From Roseihalotalea indica (GTDB lineage Bacteria; Bacteroidota; Bacteroidia; Cytophagales; Cyclobacteriaceae), in the NCBI RefSeq assembly GCF_022458895.1, contig NZ_JAINFL010000010.1, positions 1-64,000 on the forward strand: a DNA stretch of 64,000 nt, written 5' to 3'. The translations under genes and the position numbers were made by a program. Of the stretch, positions 43,237 through 52,202 are shown piece by piece. Below the pieces are notes generated by a model that searched no databases, had not been told where the DNA came from, and saw only the letters and a program-made list of their open reading frames with translations. Position 1 is the first letter of the stretch; every line of letters starts with the position of its first letter.

Positions 43237-46089
43237 TCAGGGTTTTTGAGTATCTTCACTCGTCATCTCGTAGCGTAAAGTTCTCCCTTTAAGCGTTGCT
43301 GGCACTCCTTCTTCCATCCAGATAGGCATAGGTTCATCTTTTAAATAATGATCAAAGAACTGTTGCATGCGCCGGGCAAAATCTTTTCGGTTAGGATATT
43401 TCAAAGGCCAGTGAGGTTCGTCATTATAATTAAGCATCCATACGGGCTTGTTCAGGCGGCGTAAGGCTACAAACAATTCAATTCCCTGCTCCCAGGGCAC
43501 TGCTGTATCATGATCATTATGTAGAATCAGCAGCGGGGTTTCAATCTTATCCGCCATAAAGATGGGCGAGTTTTCAATATACCGTAATGGGTACTCCCAA
43601 AGCGACCCTCCAATTCGGCTCTGAGTTCGTTCGTACTGAAACATGCGGCTCATGCCTGTACCCCAACGTATTCCTCCGTAAGCCGATGTCATATTTGCTA
43701 CCGGAGCACCCGCTTCCGCTGCCCGAAACAAATTGGAACGAGTAATGATATACGCTGACTGATAGCCGCCCCAACTGTGCCCCTGCATTCCGACCCGATC
43801 ATTATCAACAAAACCTTCTTCCATCACATGCAGCGTGCCAGACATCACAGCGTTTAAAGCACTCTCACCCGGGTATCCTTCTTTGTAAACAATATCCGGT
43901 ACAAACACCAAATACCCCCGACTAGTGTAAAATGTAAAGTTAATGGTAGATCGATGAGGTTCTGGCGCAATATGACGATGCAGGTTATCGGAGTTGCGTT
44001 CGTAGAAATAGACCATCATTGGATACTTTTGTGATGGATCAAAACCCTCAGGCTTATATAGCATTCCCTCCAGTGGAGTGCCATCCACTGATTGCCAGGA
44101 TACTAATTCTACCGTTCCCCACAGGTAATCTGCCTGCTGAGGGTTTGCCTCGCTTAGCTCCTCGGCATTTTTAAAATCAGTAGTGCTCAGCCACAGGTCA
44201 GGAAATTCAACAAAGCTTGATTTACGGTAAATAACATCTTCGCTTTCCTTTGCTTTTTGCAGTCCATAGAACCGATAATCGTCCATCAGCAGTTTTTCTG
44301 GGGAACGATTGTTACCGGTGTGCTCGCGGAAGTAGCCACTCTGCTTGTTTTCCCGGTTAAATGCTGATAGCAGAATTTCACCTGAAGCAGGAATAAAATA
44401 CTCATCGGGATCAAGCTGCTCGTAACGGAACTCCAAGTGATTTTCTCGTCCGTATCCATTGGTCAGATTACTAAATTCCTGGTTTTTCGGATTTACTTTC
44501 CAGATATCGTAGTAGTCATATAGTAAGATATGCTCGTCGTTTTCGGTCCAGCCGGCCATGCCATAGCTGCCGGGCAGAGCCGGAACATCATTGAGTTCGT
44601 CGTAAAAGTTAGCATCGATCTTTTTGGTCAGATTGGTCGTTTGCTGACTAGCGATTTCATACGCGTACCAACTGCTGTCACTGGCGTCATACCAATAGGC
44701 ATAGCTTCCCCCGGGAGATAACTGGGGATAACCTGTTGTATTGGTTACGATCTGGCTGGATTCTCCCGTGCTTATATCTAACAGATAAGCATCCCGGTGA
44801 AAAGGATAGTCCCAGGAAATTTGTTTGCGGTAAGGCAAATCACTGATACCAATGGCATACCCCAGCCGCTTATCTTCATCCAGTTGAATATCCGGAAGCT
44901 CCTCAGTTCCCAACTGTCGTACCTGTTGCTCTGAGATATCATAAACTGCTGTGTATGATCGGTTTTGCTCGGATTCTCGTTGCTCCAACTGCATCGGCTG
45001 AATGTAGGGGTCCTGCCACGACCAAATATCTACTTTCACCCGCTCATCATCTAACACTGTGGTGTCTTCCTCATAGGCATACGCTACCGGGCGCGGCGCC
45101 GTCTCAAAAAAGAGTCGTTGTCCATCATGCGAAAAGCTAACGGATCCATGCGTGCTTACCATCCAACCGGATGGTAATGCCTGCGTGGTAGTATCCGCAA
45201 TGCTCGCAACACTTGCTTGATCTTCATTCCATAGATACAAGTTGAAGTACCGATCATCAGCTTTCAGGCTATCTTCGCTGGCCAAAAAGGCAATAGACTG
45301 CCCATCTTGGCTGAGAGACAACTGCTCATACGAAACTTTTCCAGTATCAACCGGCACCAGCGTTTGAGATTGGGTATTAAAAGCCATGACTCCGGCACTT
45401 CCAACTGAATCTCCGGCAACCTGCGTAAAAGCTAGCTGGCTTCCATCTTCCGAGAAAAGGTAATTACTTACTCGCTCGTAGTGCCATTCTTTCTGGGTTT
45501 CCAGATGTAAGATCACCAGTTCATTTCCTTCGGGTTTATCCGGTTTGTCAGCCAATACCGCCCAGCCTCCATCGGTATCACTTTTGGTGCTGTCTTCTTT
45601 AGCATTATCTGCTGTATCCAGAGGGCTTTCGTACAGGAAAGCCAGCCACCCGTTTCCCTTTTCAGGAAGCCGATAGGATTTTACTCGCTCAAACTCACCC
45701 ATAAACTCGCCACTTTCCAGTTCCAGCACATATAATGAATCTTTAGGAAGCTCTTCGGCCTTTTTGTCCTCTAACTTCATATTCCGAACCGTATCATAAG
45801 GCGGGGCTACCTGAAATATGGCAAACTGATTGTCATTGGTAAAGGCGGGCTGAGTACCTCGAGGGTAGGTAGATACACCTGACTGCTTAGTGTTGTGTAA
45901 ATATAAAATTCCATCACCCTGAGCTGGGTTTATTTCATACAACACATACTCGCCATTGTTAGAGATTGTGGGCGATGCAATGTCTTTCCATTCATCGTAG
46001 ACATCATGTGTCAGTGGCTTTTTTTGGGCTACAACGTGAAGAAGGCAAATGACATTCAAAAGAAAGGCTAAAAGTATTTTTATCCTCAT
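43237..46089 (-). CDS. S9 family (prolyl oligopeptidase-type) exported peptidase
   Basis: About 950 residues. The start at 46089 (MRIKILLAFLLNVICLLHVVAQ) gives a clean Sec signal; a Met four codons earlier (46101) is possible. An N-terminal beta-propeller of WD-like strands is followed by the C-terminal alpha/beta hydrolase: nucleophile motif GHSWGGYQS, Asp in LHNDHDTAVPW and His in NDEPHWPLKYPN. It degrades peptides in the periplasm. Long spacer upstream; probably monocistronic and convergent with dodecin. Confidence 0.92.
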   Translation of the reverse strand: MRIKILLAFLLNVICLLHVVAQKKPLTHDVYDEWKDIASPTISNNGEYVLYEINPAQGDGILYLHNTKQSGVSTYPRGTQPAFTNDNQFAIFQVAPPYDTVRNMKLEDKKAEELPKDSLYVLELESGEFMGEFERVKSYRLPEKGNGWLAFLYESPLDTADNAKEDSTKSDTDGGWAVLADKPDKPEGNELVILHLETQKEWHYERVSNYLFSEDGSQLAFTQVAGDSVGSAGVMAFNTQSQTLVPVDTGKVSYEQLSLSQDGQSIAFLASEDSLKADDRYFNLYLWNEDQASVASIADTTTQALPSGWMVSTHGSVSFSHDGQRLFFETAPRPVAYAYEEDTTVLDDERVKVDIWSWQDPYIQPMQLEQRESEQNRSYTAVYDISEQQVRQLGTEELPDIQLDEDKRLGYAIGISDLPYRKQISWDYPFHRDAYLLDISTGESSQIVTNTTGYPQLSPGGSYAYWYDASDSSWYAYEIASQQTTNLTKKIDANFYDELNDVPALPGSYGMAGWTENDEHILLYDYYDIWKVNPKNQEFSNLTNGYGRENHLEFRYEQLDPDEYFIPASGEILLSAFNRENKQSGYFREHTGNNRSPEKLLMDDYRFYGLQKAKESEDVIYRKSSFVEFPDLWLSTTDFKNAEELSEANPQQADYLWGTVELVSWQSVDGTPLEGMLYKPEGFDPSQKYPMMVYFYERNSDNLHRHIAPEPHRSTINFTFYTSRGYLVFVPDIVYKEGYPGESALNAVMSGTLHVMEEGFVDNDRVGMQGHSWGGYQSAYIITRSNLFRAAEAGAPVANMTSAYGGIRWGTGMSRMFQYERTQSRIGGSLWEYPLRYIENSPIFMADKIETPLLILHNDHDTAVPWEQGIELFVALRRLNKPVWMLNYNDEPHWPLKYPNRKDFARRMQQFFDHYLKDEPMPIWMEEGVPATLKGRTLRYEMTSEDTQKP

Positions 46090-46489
46090 AACTGGAAGCA
46101 TTGAAATGGTTAGATCGATTTATTAAATGACCATTAGGCAATCATAGGTAGTATATCAGCTTATATGCAGTAAGTTGACATTATGCTGCTTTTCTATTAA
46201 AGACGTACTGGGAGGCGGGTGGCAGGAGGCTGGTAATTCAGACACCCCGCTTACCTGCCCAATTAGATAAGGCTTTCGATAGAAAATGGTTTCTTAACAA
46301 TTACCGGAATAAACCTTGAGATACTCCAAGTGAATTGTCAGCATTATGGGCCTGCAACTGAGTATCAGCAGATGCCAACTTCTCGGGTAAAGCACTCCAT
46401 TTTAAGCATAACAAGCTTTGGCAAAACTAAAAATATACAACTACTTACGTCACAAATTATAAGATCTCTCTCATATTTGCAATGCAGTT
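46090..46489. other. Intergenic region between respiratory operon end and peptidase gene
   Basis: About 400 bases with no acceptable gene. A TAGTTTTG box on the minus strand (46432-46439) matches the -7 consensus but has no TTTG at the right distance. A G-rich stretch (46209-46232, GGGAGGCGGG...GGAGGCTGG) faces a C-rich stretch (46241-46260), giving weak dyad symmetry that might form the operon-end structure. Confidence 0.4.
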
Positions 46490-46897
46490 CTACGAATTAT
46501 CCGAAGATGCTTTGCTAGCCAAACCGGGATTATATTTTACTCCACCAAATCCATGCAAGTAGAGCGTACGAGAATAACGGAAAACAACCGGCAGTAATAG
46601 AATGACTACCATCGGCACCGTGATGATATAGACCGTTACTTCAGGGTCATTAAAGAAGTTATAAAGGATGAATGCGGTTGCCAGCAGCACGGCCATGGTG
46701 AGGGCATAGCTGACGTACATGGCACCAAAGAAAAAGCCCGGTTCACGCTCATACTGCAAACCGCAATGGGGACACTTCTTATAAGTGCTGGTAAACTTCG
46801 TAGGCTTCTGAAATAACGAATAGCGAAAAATATCGCCCGTACGGCAGCGAGGGCATTTATGATTGAGAAGGGCGTACCCAACGGATTTTCTTTGCAT
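46490..46897 (-). CDS. DUF983 family zinc-ribbon membrane protein
   Basis: About 135 residues from the ATG at 46897 (MQRKSVGYALLNHKCPRC); the open frame extends to 46933 but those residues are not family-like. Four Cys in CPRC...CPHC form a zinc ribbon before two membrane helices (about 60-80 and 85-105), and GFFFGAMYVSYAL is a DUF983 mark. The family accompanies cytochrome oxidase genes in many bacteria; role unknown. It overlaps the upstream small gene by 41 bases. Confidence 0.85.
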   Translation of the reverse strand: MQRKSVGYALLNHKCPRCRTGDIFRYSLFQKPTKFTSTYKKCPHCGLQYEREPGFFFGAMYVSYALTMAVLLATAFILYNFFNDPEVTVYIITVPMVVILLLPVVFRYSRTLYLHGFGGVKYNPGLASKASSDNS

Positions 46898-47126
46898 GTG
46901 TAGAACGACTCTTCTTATACCAAAAAAAGGCAATCACTCCCACCACCAGGTAAGGAGCTACAAAAAGATACAATATACCGAAATTCAAACCCGATGCCAG
47001 CGAGGTTTCACCATAACTCACATTATTCTCTACCGTAGCCCGGCACATAGCACATTGCGCCAACAATGATTGGGTTGAGGATAACAGGATCAGGAATGCC
47101 GCAACAAAGAATTTCAGTATTTTCAT
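46857..47126 (-). CDS. Small CAMC-motif membrane protein of the oxidase operon
   Basis: An 89-residue protein with a signal peptide or first helix (1-23), then QCAMCRATVENN just after the cleavage site, a Gly-rich segment and one membrane helix (about 48-68). The exposed CxxC-type pair next to the cytochrome oxidase genes suggests a metal or redox function in oxidase assembly, but this is inference. Short proteins of this pattern recur in Bacteroidota beside SCO and DUF420 genes. Confidence 0.75.
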   Translation of the reverse strand: MKILKFFVAAFLILLSSTQSLLAQCAMCRATVENNVSYGETSLASGLNFGILYLFVAPYLVVGVIAFFWYKKSRSTHAKKIRWVRPSQS

Positions 47127-47178
47127 TGGCTATCTTTTATCTACTAACGCCACAATTATCCATTCAGTTCTAACCTTA

Positions 47179-47754
47179 TTACCCATAGTACGGACTAATC
47201 ATCAGATAGACGATAACGCCGGTGATTGAAACATATAACCATACTGGGTAGGCAAACTTCACAATCTTCCTATGCTTGTTGAATTTCTCACTAATGGCAT
47301 AATACAAGGCTAATAATACCAGAGGAACCACGATAATAGCTAAGCCAATATGCGATAACAGTATGACCAGATACACCATGCGCATGCCACCTATTGCCGC
47401 TAACTCTTCCGCTGACACTACCTGATCATGATTAACATCTCCAAACTTGGTAGAGTCTGCCGCACCGTGATAGATTACATAAGATACCAGGAAAAGCGCC
47501 CCCAGCACAAACGCCACCAGCATAGCAGTGCGGTGATAATTGGTTTTCTTTTGCTTAATAAAAACCAGACCGGCAATTAGGGCTAACGAAGTCGCCGTAT
47601 TTAATACAGCATTCAGGTGAGGCAAGAAATAAACCCAGTCTCCCTCTATGGCAAACTTTGAAGGCGAAAAAATCAACAGAGCCACCACCAGTGGTATAGC
47701 CACAGAGAGTACGCCAATAATGGTTAAGTATCGATTATCCTGCGTTGTTTGCAT
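47179..47754 (-). CDS. DUF420 family membrane protein with EF-hand-like insert
   Basis: A 191-residue protein with about five membrane helices and the DUF420 pattern (FLPHLNAVLNTATSLAL, YHRTAMLVAFVLGALFLVSYVIYH, VYLVILLSHIGLAI, ending YLMISPYYG). The paired His residues suggest heme or copper handling; relatives (CtaM/YozB type) aid heme-copper oxidase assembly. Residues 106-117 (D.N.DQVVSAEE) form an EF-hand-type Ca loop placed in the external segment between helices. It overlaps the SCO-like gene by 20 bases, so translation is coupled. Confidence 0.87.
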   Translation of the reverse strand: MQTTQDNRYLTIIGVLSVAIPLVVALLIFSPSKFAIEGDWVYFLPHLNAVLNTATSLALIAGLVFIKQKKTNYHRTAMLVAFVLGALFLVSYVIYHGAADSTKFGDVNHDQVVSAEELAAIGGMRMVYLVILLSHIGLAIIVVPLVLLALYYAISEKFNKHRKIVKFAYPVWLYVSITGVIVYLMISPYYG

Positions 47755-48388
47755 GAGCCTTCTTCATATTCAAAGCGTATAACAAAACTCGTATTTCTCC
47801 AATAAGGCGATCTACGTCTTCAGTCAATGTTCCCTCGTAGTAACCACGAATTTTCCCTTCGCCATCGATAAGTACCAATGTAGCATTTAGAGGTAACCCG
47901 GGTTGAGGAAGTATTAATTCACATTGACGAAACGACTGATTCTGCGCTTCGGTTCCCTGTAAAAAAAGCCATTCTGGGGTGTCTTGACGATAAGTCGCCG
48001 CTATTTCTGAAGCATTGGCGAAGGTTGAATCCCCCAGTACAATGAACTGTAGTTCGGCTTGCCCTTTAAAGTCGCCTTGCACACGGGAAAGTTCTTCCAG
48101 TACTAGTTGACAAGTGTCCTGGCAGTTGCCAGATAGCATATATACTAACCGGATTTGCTTTCTAAAGTCTACCGACTGCCCCTGCTTGGTTAGCGCATTG
48201 GTTGTTTGCAGCGTCTTAACCTGATGTACTTCCTGAGTACTTTCGCAGGCTGCCAGGGAATCAATACCATGCTCGTAGTAGGTGGGAATATCGTAGTGGC
48301 TGGTACTGAAAAATTGAAAAAAAAGCACTAAAAAAACCGGTACTATGAGCATTAAAAGCAGAATACCGATTTTCCGTGATGATTGCAT
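47735..48388 (-). CDS. SCO1/SenC-like membrane-anchored protein, divergent
   Basis: A 217-residue protein with an N-terminal anchor (8-27) and a thioredoxin-like domain. A CxxxC pair (Cys89 and Cys93, GNCQDTCQ) sits where SCO proteins have the CuA-delivering CPxxCP motif. The conserved downstream copper His is not visible: the aligned position reads PLNATLVLID (about 166-174). Position between oxidase subunit IV and DUF420 supports a role in CuA assembly or in thiol chemistry. Family call moderate. Confidence 0.7.
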   Translation of the reverse strand: MQSSRKIGILLLMLIVPVFLVLFFQFFSTSHYDIPTYYEHGIDSLAACESTQEVHQVKTLQTTNALTKQGQSVDFRKQIRLVYMLSGNCQDTCQLVLEELSRVQGDFKGQAELQFIVLGDSTFANASEIAATYRQDTPEWLFLQGTEAQNQSFRQCELILPQPGLPLNATLVLIDGEGKIRGYYEGTLTEDVDRLIGEIRVLLYALNMKKAHANNAG

Positions 48389-48433
48389 GAAATGGTAGTT
48401 CTTTCCTCAGAAAGAGGGCTAGAACAATAGCGT

Positions 48434-48763
48434 TTAGAACTTTAATTCAAAAATGGATGATCCTTCTGCAATGAGGGCGATAATTAGCCAAATAACAAAG
48501 ATCGTAGGTATAGCAATTGACCAGATCAGTATTTTAACCTCTCCCTTTAAGTGCATAAACTCTGCTACTATGTAGAAAGCCTTTACAAGTGTTAAAGCAA
48601 CAAACGTAAAGTATAGCAGAGCGCCCCGAGGGAGAACATAGGCTAACGTAAATTCTATGCCGGTTATCACTGCCAGGATTAAGGCAATGCGCCAAAGTTG
48701 GGCAATTTTTTTCTTATCTCTTGGTTCGTACGCTACCGTGCTGGTTTCGTCTAAATGTGCCAT
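48434..48763 (-). CDS. Cytochrome c oxidase subunit IV family protein
   Basis: A 109-residue protein with three membrane helices (about 25-45, 50-70, 80-102) and the motif ALTLVKAFYIVAEFMHLKGE, typical of prokaryotic subunit IV (CtaF/CyoD type). It stabilises the oxidase. It lies 26 bases downstream of a subunit III gene and shares the operon. Confidence 0.88.
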   Translation of the reverse strand: MAHLDETSTVAYEPRDKKKIAQLWRIALILAVITGIEFTLAYVLPRGALLYFTFVALTLVKAFYIVAEFMHLKGEVKILIWSIAIPTIFVIWLIIALIAEGSSIFELKF

Positions 48764-48789
48764 GCGTTGCTCTTTGAATTAGTCCTGTA

Positions 48790-49545
48790 TCAAATTAAGT
48801 AAAAGAAGGTAAATACGAATACCCACACCAAATCTACAAAGTGCCAGTAAAGGCCAACTTTTTCTACCATTTCGTAATGCCCTCTGCGCTCAAATACCCC
48901 AACTGTAGCTTGGTAAAAGATTAGAAAGTTAAGCATTACCCCACTAAATACGTGGAAGCCATGAAAACCGGTGATAAAGAAAAAGAGATCAGCGAAGAGC
49001 GGTGGGCCGTATTGATTTTGAACCAGGTTAGCTCCGTAGAAGATAGAGCCGTCGGGCATCAACCCTCCATCATCGGTACCGACAATAAAGTGAGACCATT
49101 CCCAAGCCTGGCAACTAAGGAAGGTTACCCCGCCAATAATAGTCCACAGCATCCACTTCTCAACATCCTTACGATCCATCCGGTGGCCAGCCTCTACAGC
49201 TAACACCATTGTCACACTGCTAAGAATGAGGATAAAGGTCATAATCCCTACGAATACTAAGGGAAGATGTATACCGTGTAGCAAAGGGACGGCATCAAAT
49301 ACTTTTTCCGGAATAGGCCAGTATTCCTGAGAGAACACATATTCTTCAACTTCACCCTGATAAGCAGGCCAGGAGAAACGTATTAACCCGTAGGAAATAA
49401 GCAAAGATGAAAAGGTAAAAGCATCGGATAGCAGGAAAAACCACATCATGAGCTTTCCATAGCTAGCTTTAAGGGGAGCTACCCCACCATTCCATAGACT
49501 ACCTGTCGTCTGTGTTTCCTCTGCCTTTGTTGCTGTTGTAGACAT
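48790..49545 (-). CDS. ctaE: Cytochrome c oxidase subunit III (longer paralogue)
   Basis: A 251-residue inner-membrane protein with five to seven helices. The motifs GFHGFHVFSGVMLNF and the ending YWHFVDLVWVFVFTFFYLI are those of subunit III, and the N-terminal KLMMWFFLLSDAFTF matches too. Subunit III supports proton uptake and stability of subunit I. A second, shorter subunit III is the next gene upstream. Confidence 0.93.
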   Translation of the reverse strand: MSTTATKAEETQTTGSLWNGGVAPLKASYGKLMMWFFLLSDAFTFSSLLISYGLIRFSWPAYQGEVEEYVFSQEYWPIPEKVFDAVPLLHGIHLPLVFVGIMTFILILSSVTMVLAVEAGHRMDRKDVEKWMLWTIIGGVTFLSCQAWEWSHFIVGTDDGGLMPDGSIFYGANLVQNQYGPPLFADLFFFITGFHGFHVFSGVMLNFLIFYQATVGVFERRGHYEMVEKVGLYWHFVDLVWVFVFTFFYLI

Positions 49546-49608
49546 AAGTTCGTTAGTTATTCAAGAGATTATCAGCGTGCTGCGATCAAATCTAAATTTG
49601 AGTGCTAG

Positions 49609-50217
49609 TTAGCGATTGAGCAGCAAAAATAGAAATAAATATATCCAAAGTCCATCTAAAAAATGCCAGTAAGTTACGCACATCTCCAAAGCATCCATCC
49701 GCTTGCTATGCACCTTATAGCGAAAAGCTTTGAAAACAACTATTCCTAAGAAAAGAAGGGCACTGATAATGTGCAAACCGTGCACCCCACTTAATACATA
49801 TACAAATGACCCAGCCGGGTTTCCCACAAAGAATACATCCTGATCTACTAATGCACCCCAGGCTTCAAACTGCCCTACGAGAAAAGCAATACCTAACCCC
49901 AACGTGATAAACAGTGCTATCTTCAACTGCACCAGTTGATCTTTTTTTGCCGAATAATAGGCCCAGTGCATACTCACGCTGCTTAGCAAAATGATGCCGG
50001 AAGTCGTCCAGAACAAAGTTGGCAACTCAAAATCCAGCCAGTTGCCTTCTGCCCTACGAACAATATAAGCGCTGGTGAAGGCGGCAAAAACCATTACAAC
50101 CGTCACAATAAACAACCACAATGCAAATTTTTGTGGATGCATTGATAAGGTTTGCTTTGGCTCTTCAGCCCAGGCTACCGGTTGTAATTCTTTTTTTATT
50201 TCTACTGATCTATCCAT
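49609..50217 (-). CDS. Cytochrome c oxidase subunit III (shorter paralogue)
   Basis: A 202-residue heme-copper oxidase subunit III with five helices. HPQKFALWLFIVTVVMVFAAFTSAYIVRR, GVHGLHIISALLF and the ending YWHFLDGLWIYLFLFLLL match the family. It differs widely from the 251-residue copy, so the two are an old pair rather than a recent duplication. Both copies are likely assembled in the same complex, as in other Bacteroidota operons. Confidence 0.92.
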   Translation of the reverse strand: MDRSVEIKKELQPVAWAEEPKQTLSMHPQKFALWLFIVTVVMVFAAFTSAYIVRRAEGNWLDFELPTLFWTTSGIILLSSVSMHWAYYSAKKDQLVQLKIALFITLGLGIAFLVGQFEAWGALVDQDVFFVGNPAGSFVYVLSGVHGLHIISALLFLGIVVFKAFRYKVHSKRMDALEMCVTYWHFLDGLWIYLFLFLLLNR

Positions 50218-50224
50218 GTTTCTT

Positions 50225-51118
50225 CTACACTTTATCTAAAAGATAGGCGATCTGCACTACAGGTAAATAAATGAATGATCCAAACATAATTCGCAAAGCT
50301 ACCTTCCGAGATGCATCTACCATTAAACGGAATGTTTGTCCCAGGAACAATACTCCACAAATAGTGGCTACAATGGCAGAGTCAACGCCTGTAATACCGA
50401 ACTTCAAAGGCAACAACCCTAAGGGAATCAGAAAGAGCGTATAGGTCATAATCTGAACAGCAGACTGTAGGGTTTTCCCTCCCTTGGATGGCAGCAACTT
50501 AAAACCTGCTTTACGGTAATCGTCATCCGCCACCCAGGCAATAGCCCAGAAGTGGGGGAATTGCCAGATAAACTGAATGGCAAAAATAATCAGGGCATCG
50601 TGAGTAATTAAGCCCGATACGGCGGTCCACCCTAACAAAGGTGGCAAAGCTCCCGGAATGGCTCCTACTAAAACAGCAATTGGCCCTACTCTCTTCAATG
50701 GGGTATAGACAAAGCTATACAGCACAAAGGATAAGAAAGCCAGAGAAGTAGTTAATATATTGGTGTATTGAGCGATCAATATCAATCCTAAACCACCAGC
50801 AATTAATGCTAAACCTGCTGCCTCGGTCACATTTACTTTTCCCGTAGGAAGTGGCCGGTTCATAGTTCGGGGCATGAGTTTGTCATACTCGCGCTCAAGA
50901 ATCTGGTTTACAATGGAAGATGCGCCTGAAAGCAAAAAGCCTCCCAGCAAAAACATCAGCAAAGTAGGCCAGTCTACTGTGGTTGGCGATGCTAATATAT
51001 AACCAAAGCCCGAAGAGAATACTACCAGAAACGAAAGGCGAAATTTCATGATATCCGAAAGGATCTTAACCCATTCTCGCCATCCTTGCGTTGTTTGAAG
51101 CGCCTTAGTAGCTTGCAT
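50225..51118 (-). CDS. ctaB: Protoheme IX farnesyltransferase (heme O synthase)
   Basis: A 297-residue UbiA-superfamily prenyltransferase with about nine helices. Asp-rich motif 1 is seen in NQILEREYDKLMPRTMNRPLPTG and the second in WVADDDYRKAGFKLLPSKGG. It farnesylates heme B to heme O for the oxidase. The gene overlaps ctaA by 14 bases, and the product feeds directly into CtaA. Confidence 0.96.
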   Translation of the reverse strand: MQATKALQTTQGWREWVKILSDIMKFRLSFLVVFSSGFGYILASPTTVDWPTLLMFLLGGFLLSGASSIVNQILEREYDKLMPRTMNRPLPTGKVNVTEAAGLALIAGGLGLILIAQYTNILTTSLAFLSFVLYSFVYTPLKRVGPIAVLVGAIPGALPPLLGWTAVSGLITHDALIIFAIQFIWQFPHFWAIAWVADDDYRKAGFKLLPSKGGKTLQSAVQIMTYTLFLIPLGLLPLKFGITGVDSAIVATICGVLFLGQTFRLMVDASRKVALRIMFGSFIYLPVVQIAYLLDKV

Positions 51119-52202
51119 ATTCCTGAGTTTCTGAGGATAAATGTTTAGGTAATAACAGCGGTCGATTTAATAGCAATAGCAGATAAAACTGTATGCCAAA
51201 AGCAACTGTAGCCAATAACAAATGAATGGGTTGAGCAAAGCGCGGTAGGCCAAAGAAAGCCATGATACCTCCTGAGAGGATTTCCAACCCAATTACTATT
51301 ACTAATACCAACCCCCACTGCGTTAAGTTTCCTGAACGGCCAAAACGTTGATAAATCATAAAGAAAGTGATTACATGGGCGGCTAGCACCAGAAAAGAGA
51401 TGGCTCGATGCAGGGTAAATACACTTCCTAAAGCATCAACCCACTCTCCCCTTTGACTTTCACCTAACGCGTTAGCTACTTCGTTTACCGACTCACGCAC
51501 CTGGGTACCAATTACAATTTGAGCCAGCGTCACTACAAGCAGAAGTAATACCAATCCATTTAGCTGGAAAGAGATAGATTCTTCTTTATGATATGAGGAA
51601 GTTTGAGTACGGAAAACGATATATATGAGCAAACATACCAGCAAAAGAGCCAGCAGCATATGAAATGTGATCATTCCGGAAAGCAAATTGGTAGAAACGA
51701 CAATGGAGCCAATCCACCCCTGAAATCCAACAGTTATTACGGAAATGAAAGCAAGCACGGTGACTAAAGGGTCACTTTTCCGGTAGCGTAAAGAAGCGAT
51801 GAACGTAGCGAAAATAAGTAATCCAATGATAGCACCAATAAGCCGGTTCACGTATTCAGTCCACGTTTTACCGGCATTAAAATCGGCCTCTTCCAGGATA
51901 GACTCATCGTTTTTGATACGATACGCTAAATCAGTAAAATTCAGCACTTCCAAATAATTTACTAAGCGCTCATTTTTTTCGGCGCGCTGCTGAGCATACA
52001 CCTCTTTGTAATTATCCGGTAATTGACTGATATCAGTAGGCGGAACCCAACGATCAAAACACTTGGGCCAATCCGGACATCCCATTCCTGAACCAGTGCT
52101 ACGCACAATACCGCCTACTAAAATTAGCAGGTATACTGATAACAGCGTAACAATGCTAAGTTTTTGGAACAGCGTAGCTTTTCTATTTAGCGTGAGGTTC
52201 AT
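51105..52202 (-). CDS. ctaA: Heme A synthase (COX15/CtaA family)
   Basis: A 365-residue inner-membrane protein with eight helices. The first loop carries the GSGMGCPDWPKCF motif with the conserved Cys pair, and heme-ligand His residues occur in the fourfold-helix halves (FHMLLALLLV, LHRAISFLVLAAHV, QPIHLLLATVAFG). It converts heme O to heme A. The gene overlaps ctaD by 20 bases and ctaB by 14, a tightly coupled heme A cassette. Confidence 0.95.
   Translation of the reverse strand: MNLTLNRKATLFQKLSIVTLLSVYLLILVGGIVRSTGSGMGCPDWPKCFDRWVPPTDISQLPDNYKEVYAQQRAEKNERLVNYLEVLNFTDLAYRIKNDESILEEADFNAGKTWTEYVNRLIGAIIGLLIFATFIASLRYRKSDPLVTVLAFISVITVGFQGWIGSIVVSTNLLSGMITFHMLLALLLVCLLIYIVFRTQTSSYHKEESISFQLNGLVLLLLVVTLAQIVIGTQVRESVNEVANALGESQRGEWVDALGSVFTLHRAISFLVLAAHVITFFMIYQRFGRSGNLTQWGLVLVIVIGLEILSGGIMAFFGLPRFAQPIHLLLATVAFGIQFYLLLLLNRPLLLPKHLSSETQEYASY

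Noticed and set aside
48790..50217. Recent duplication of subunit III genes
   Set aside because: The two proteins differ in length and in most residues, so this is an ancient pair common to such operons.
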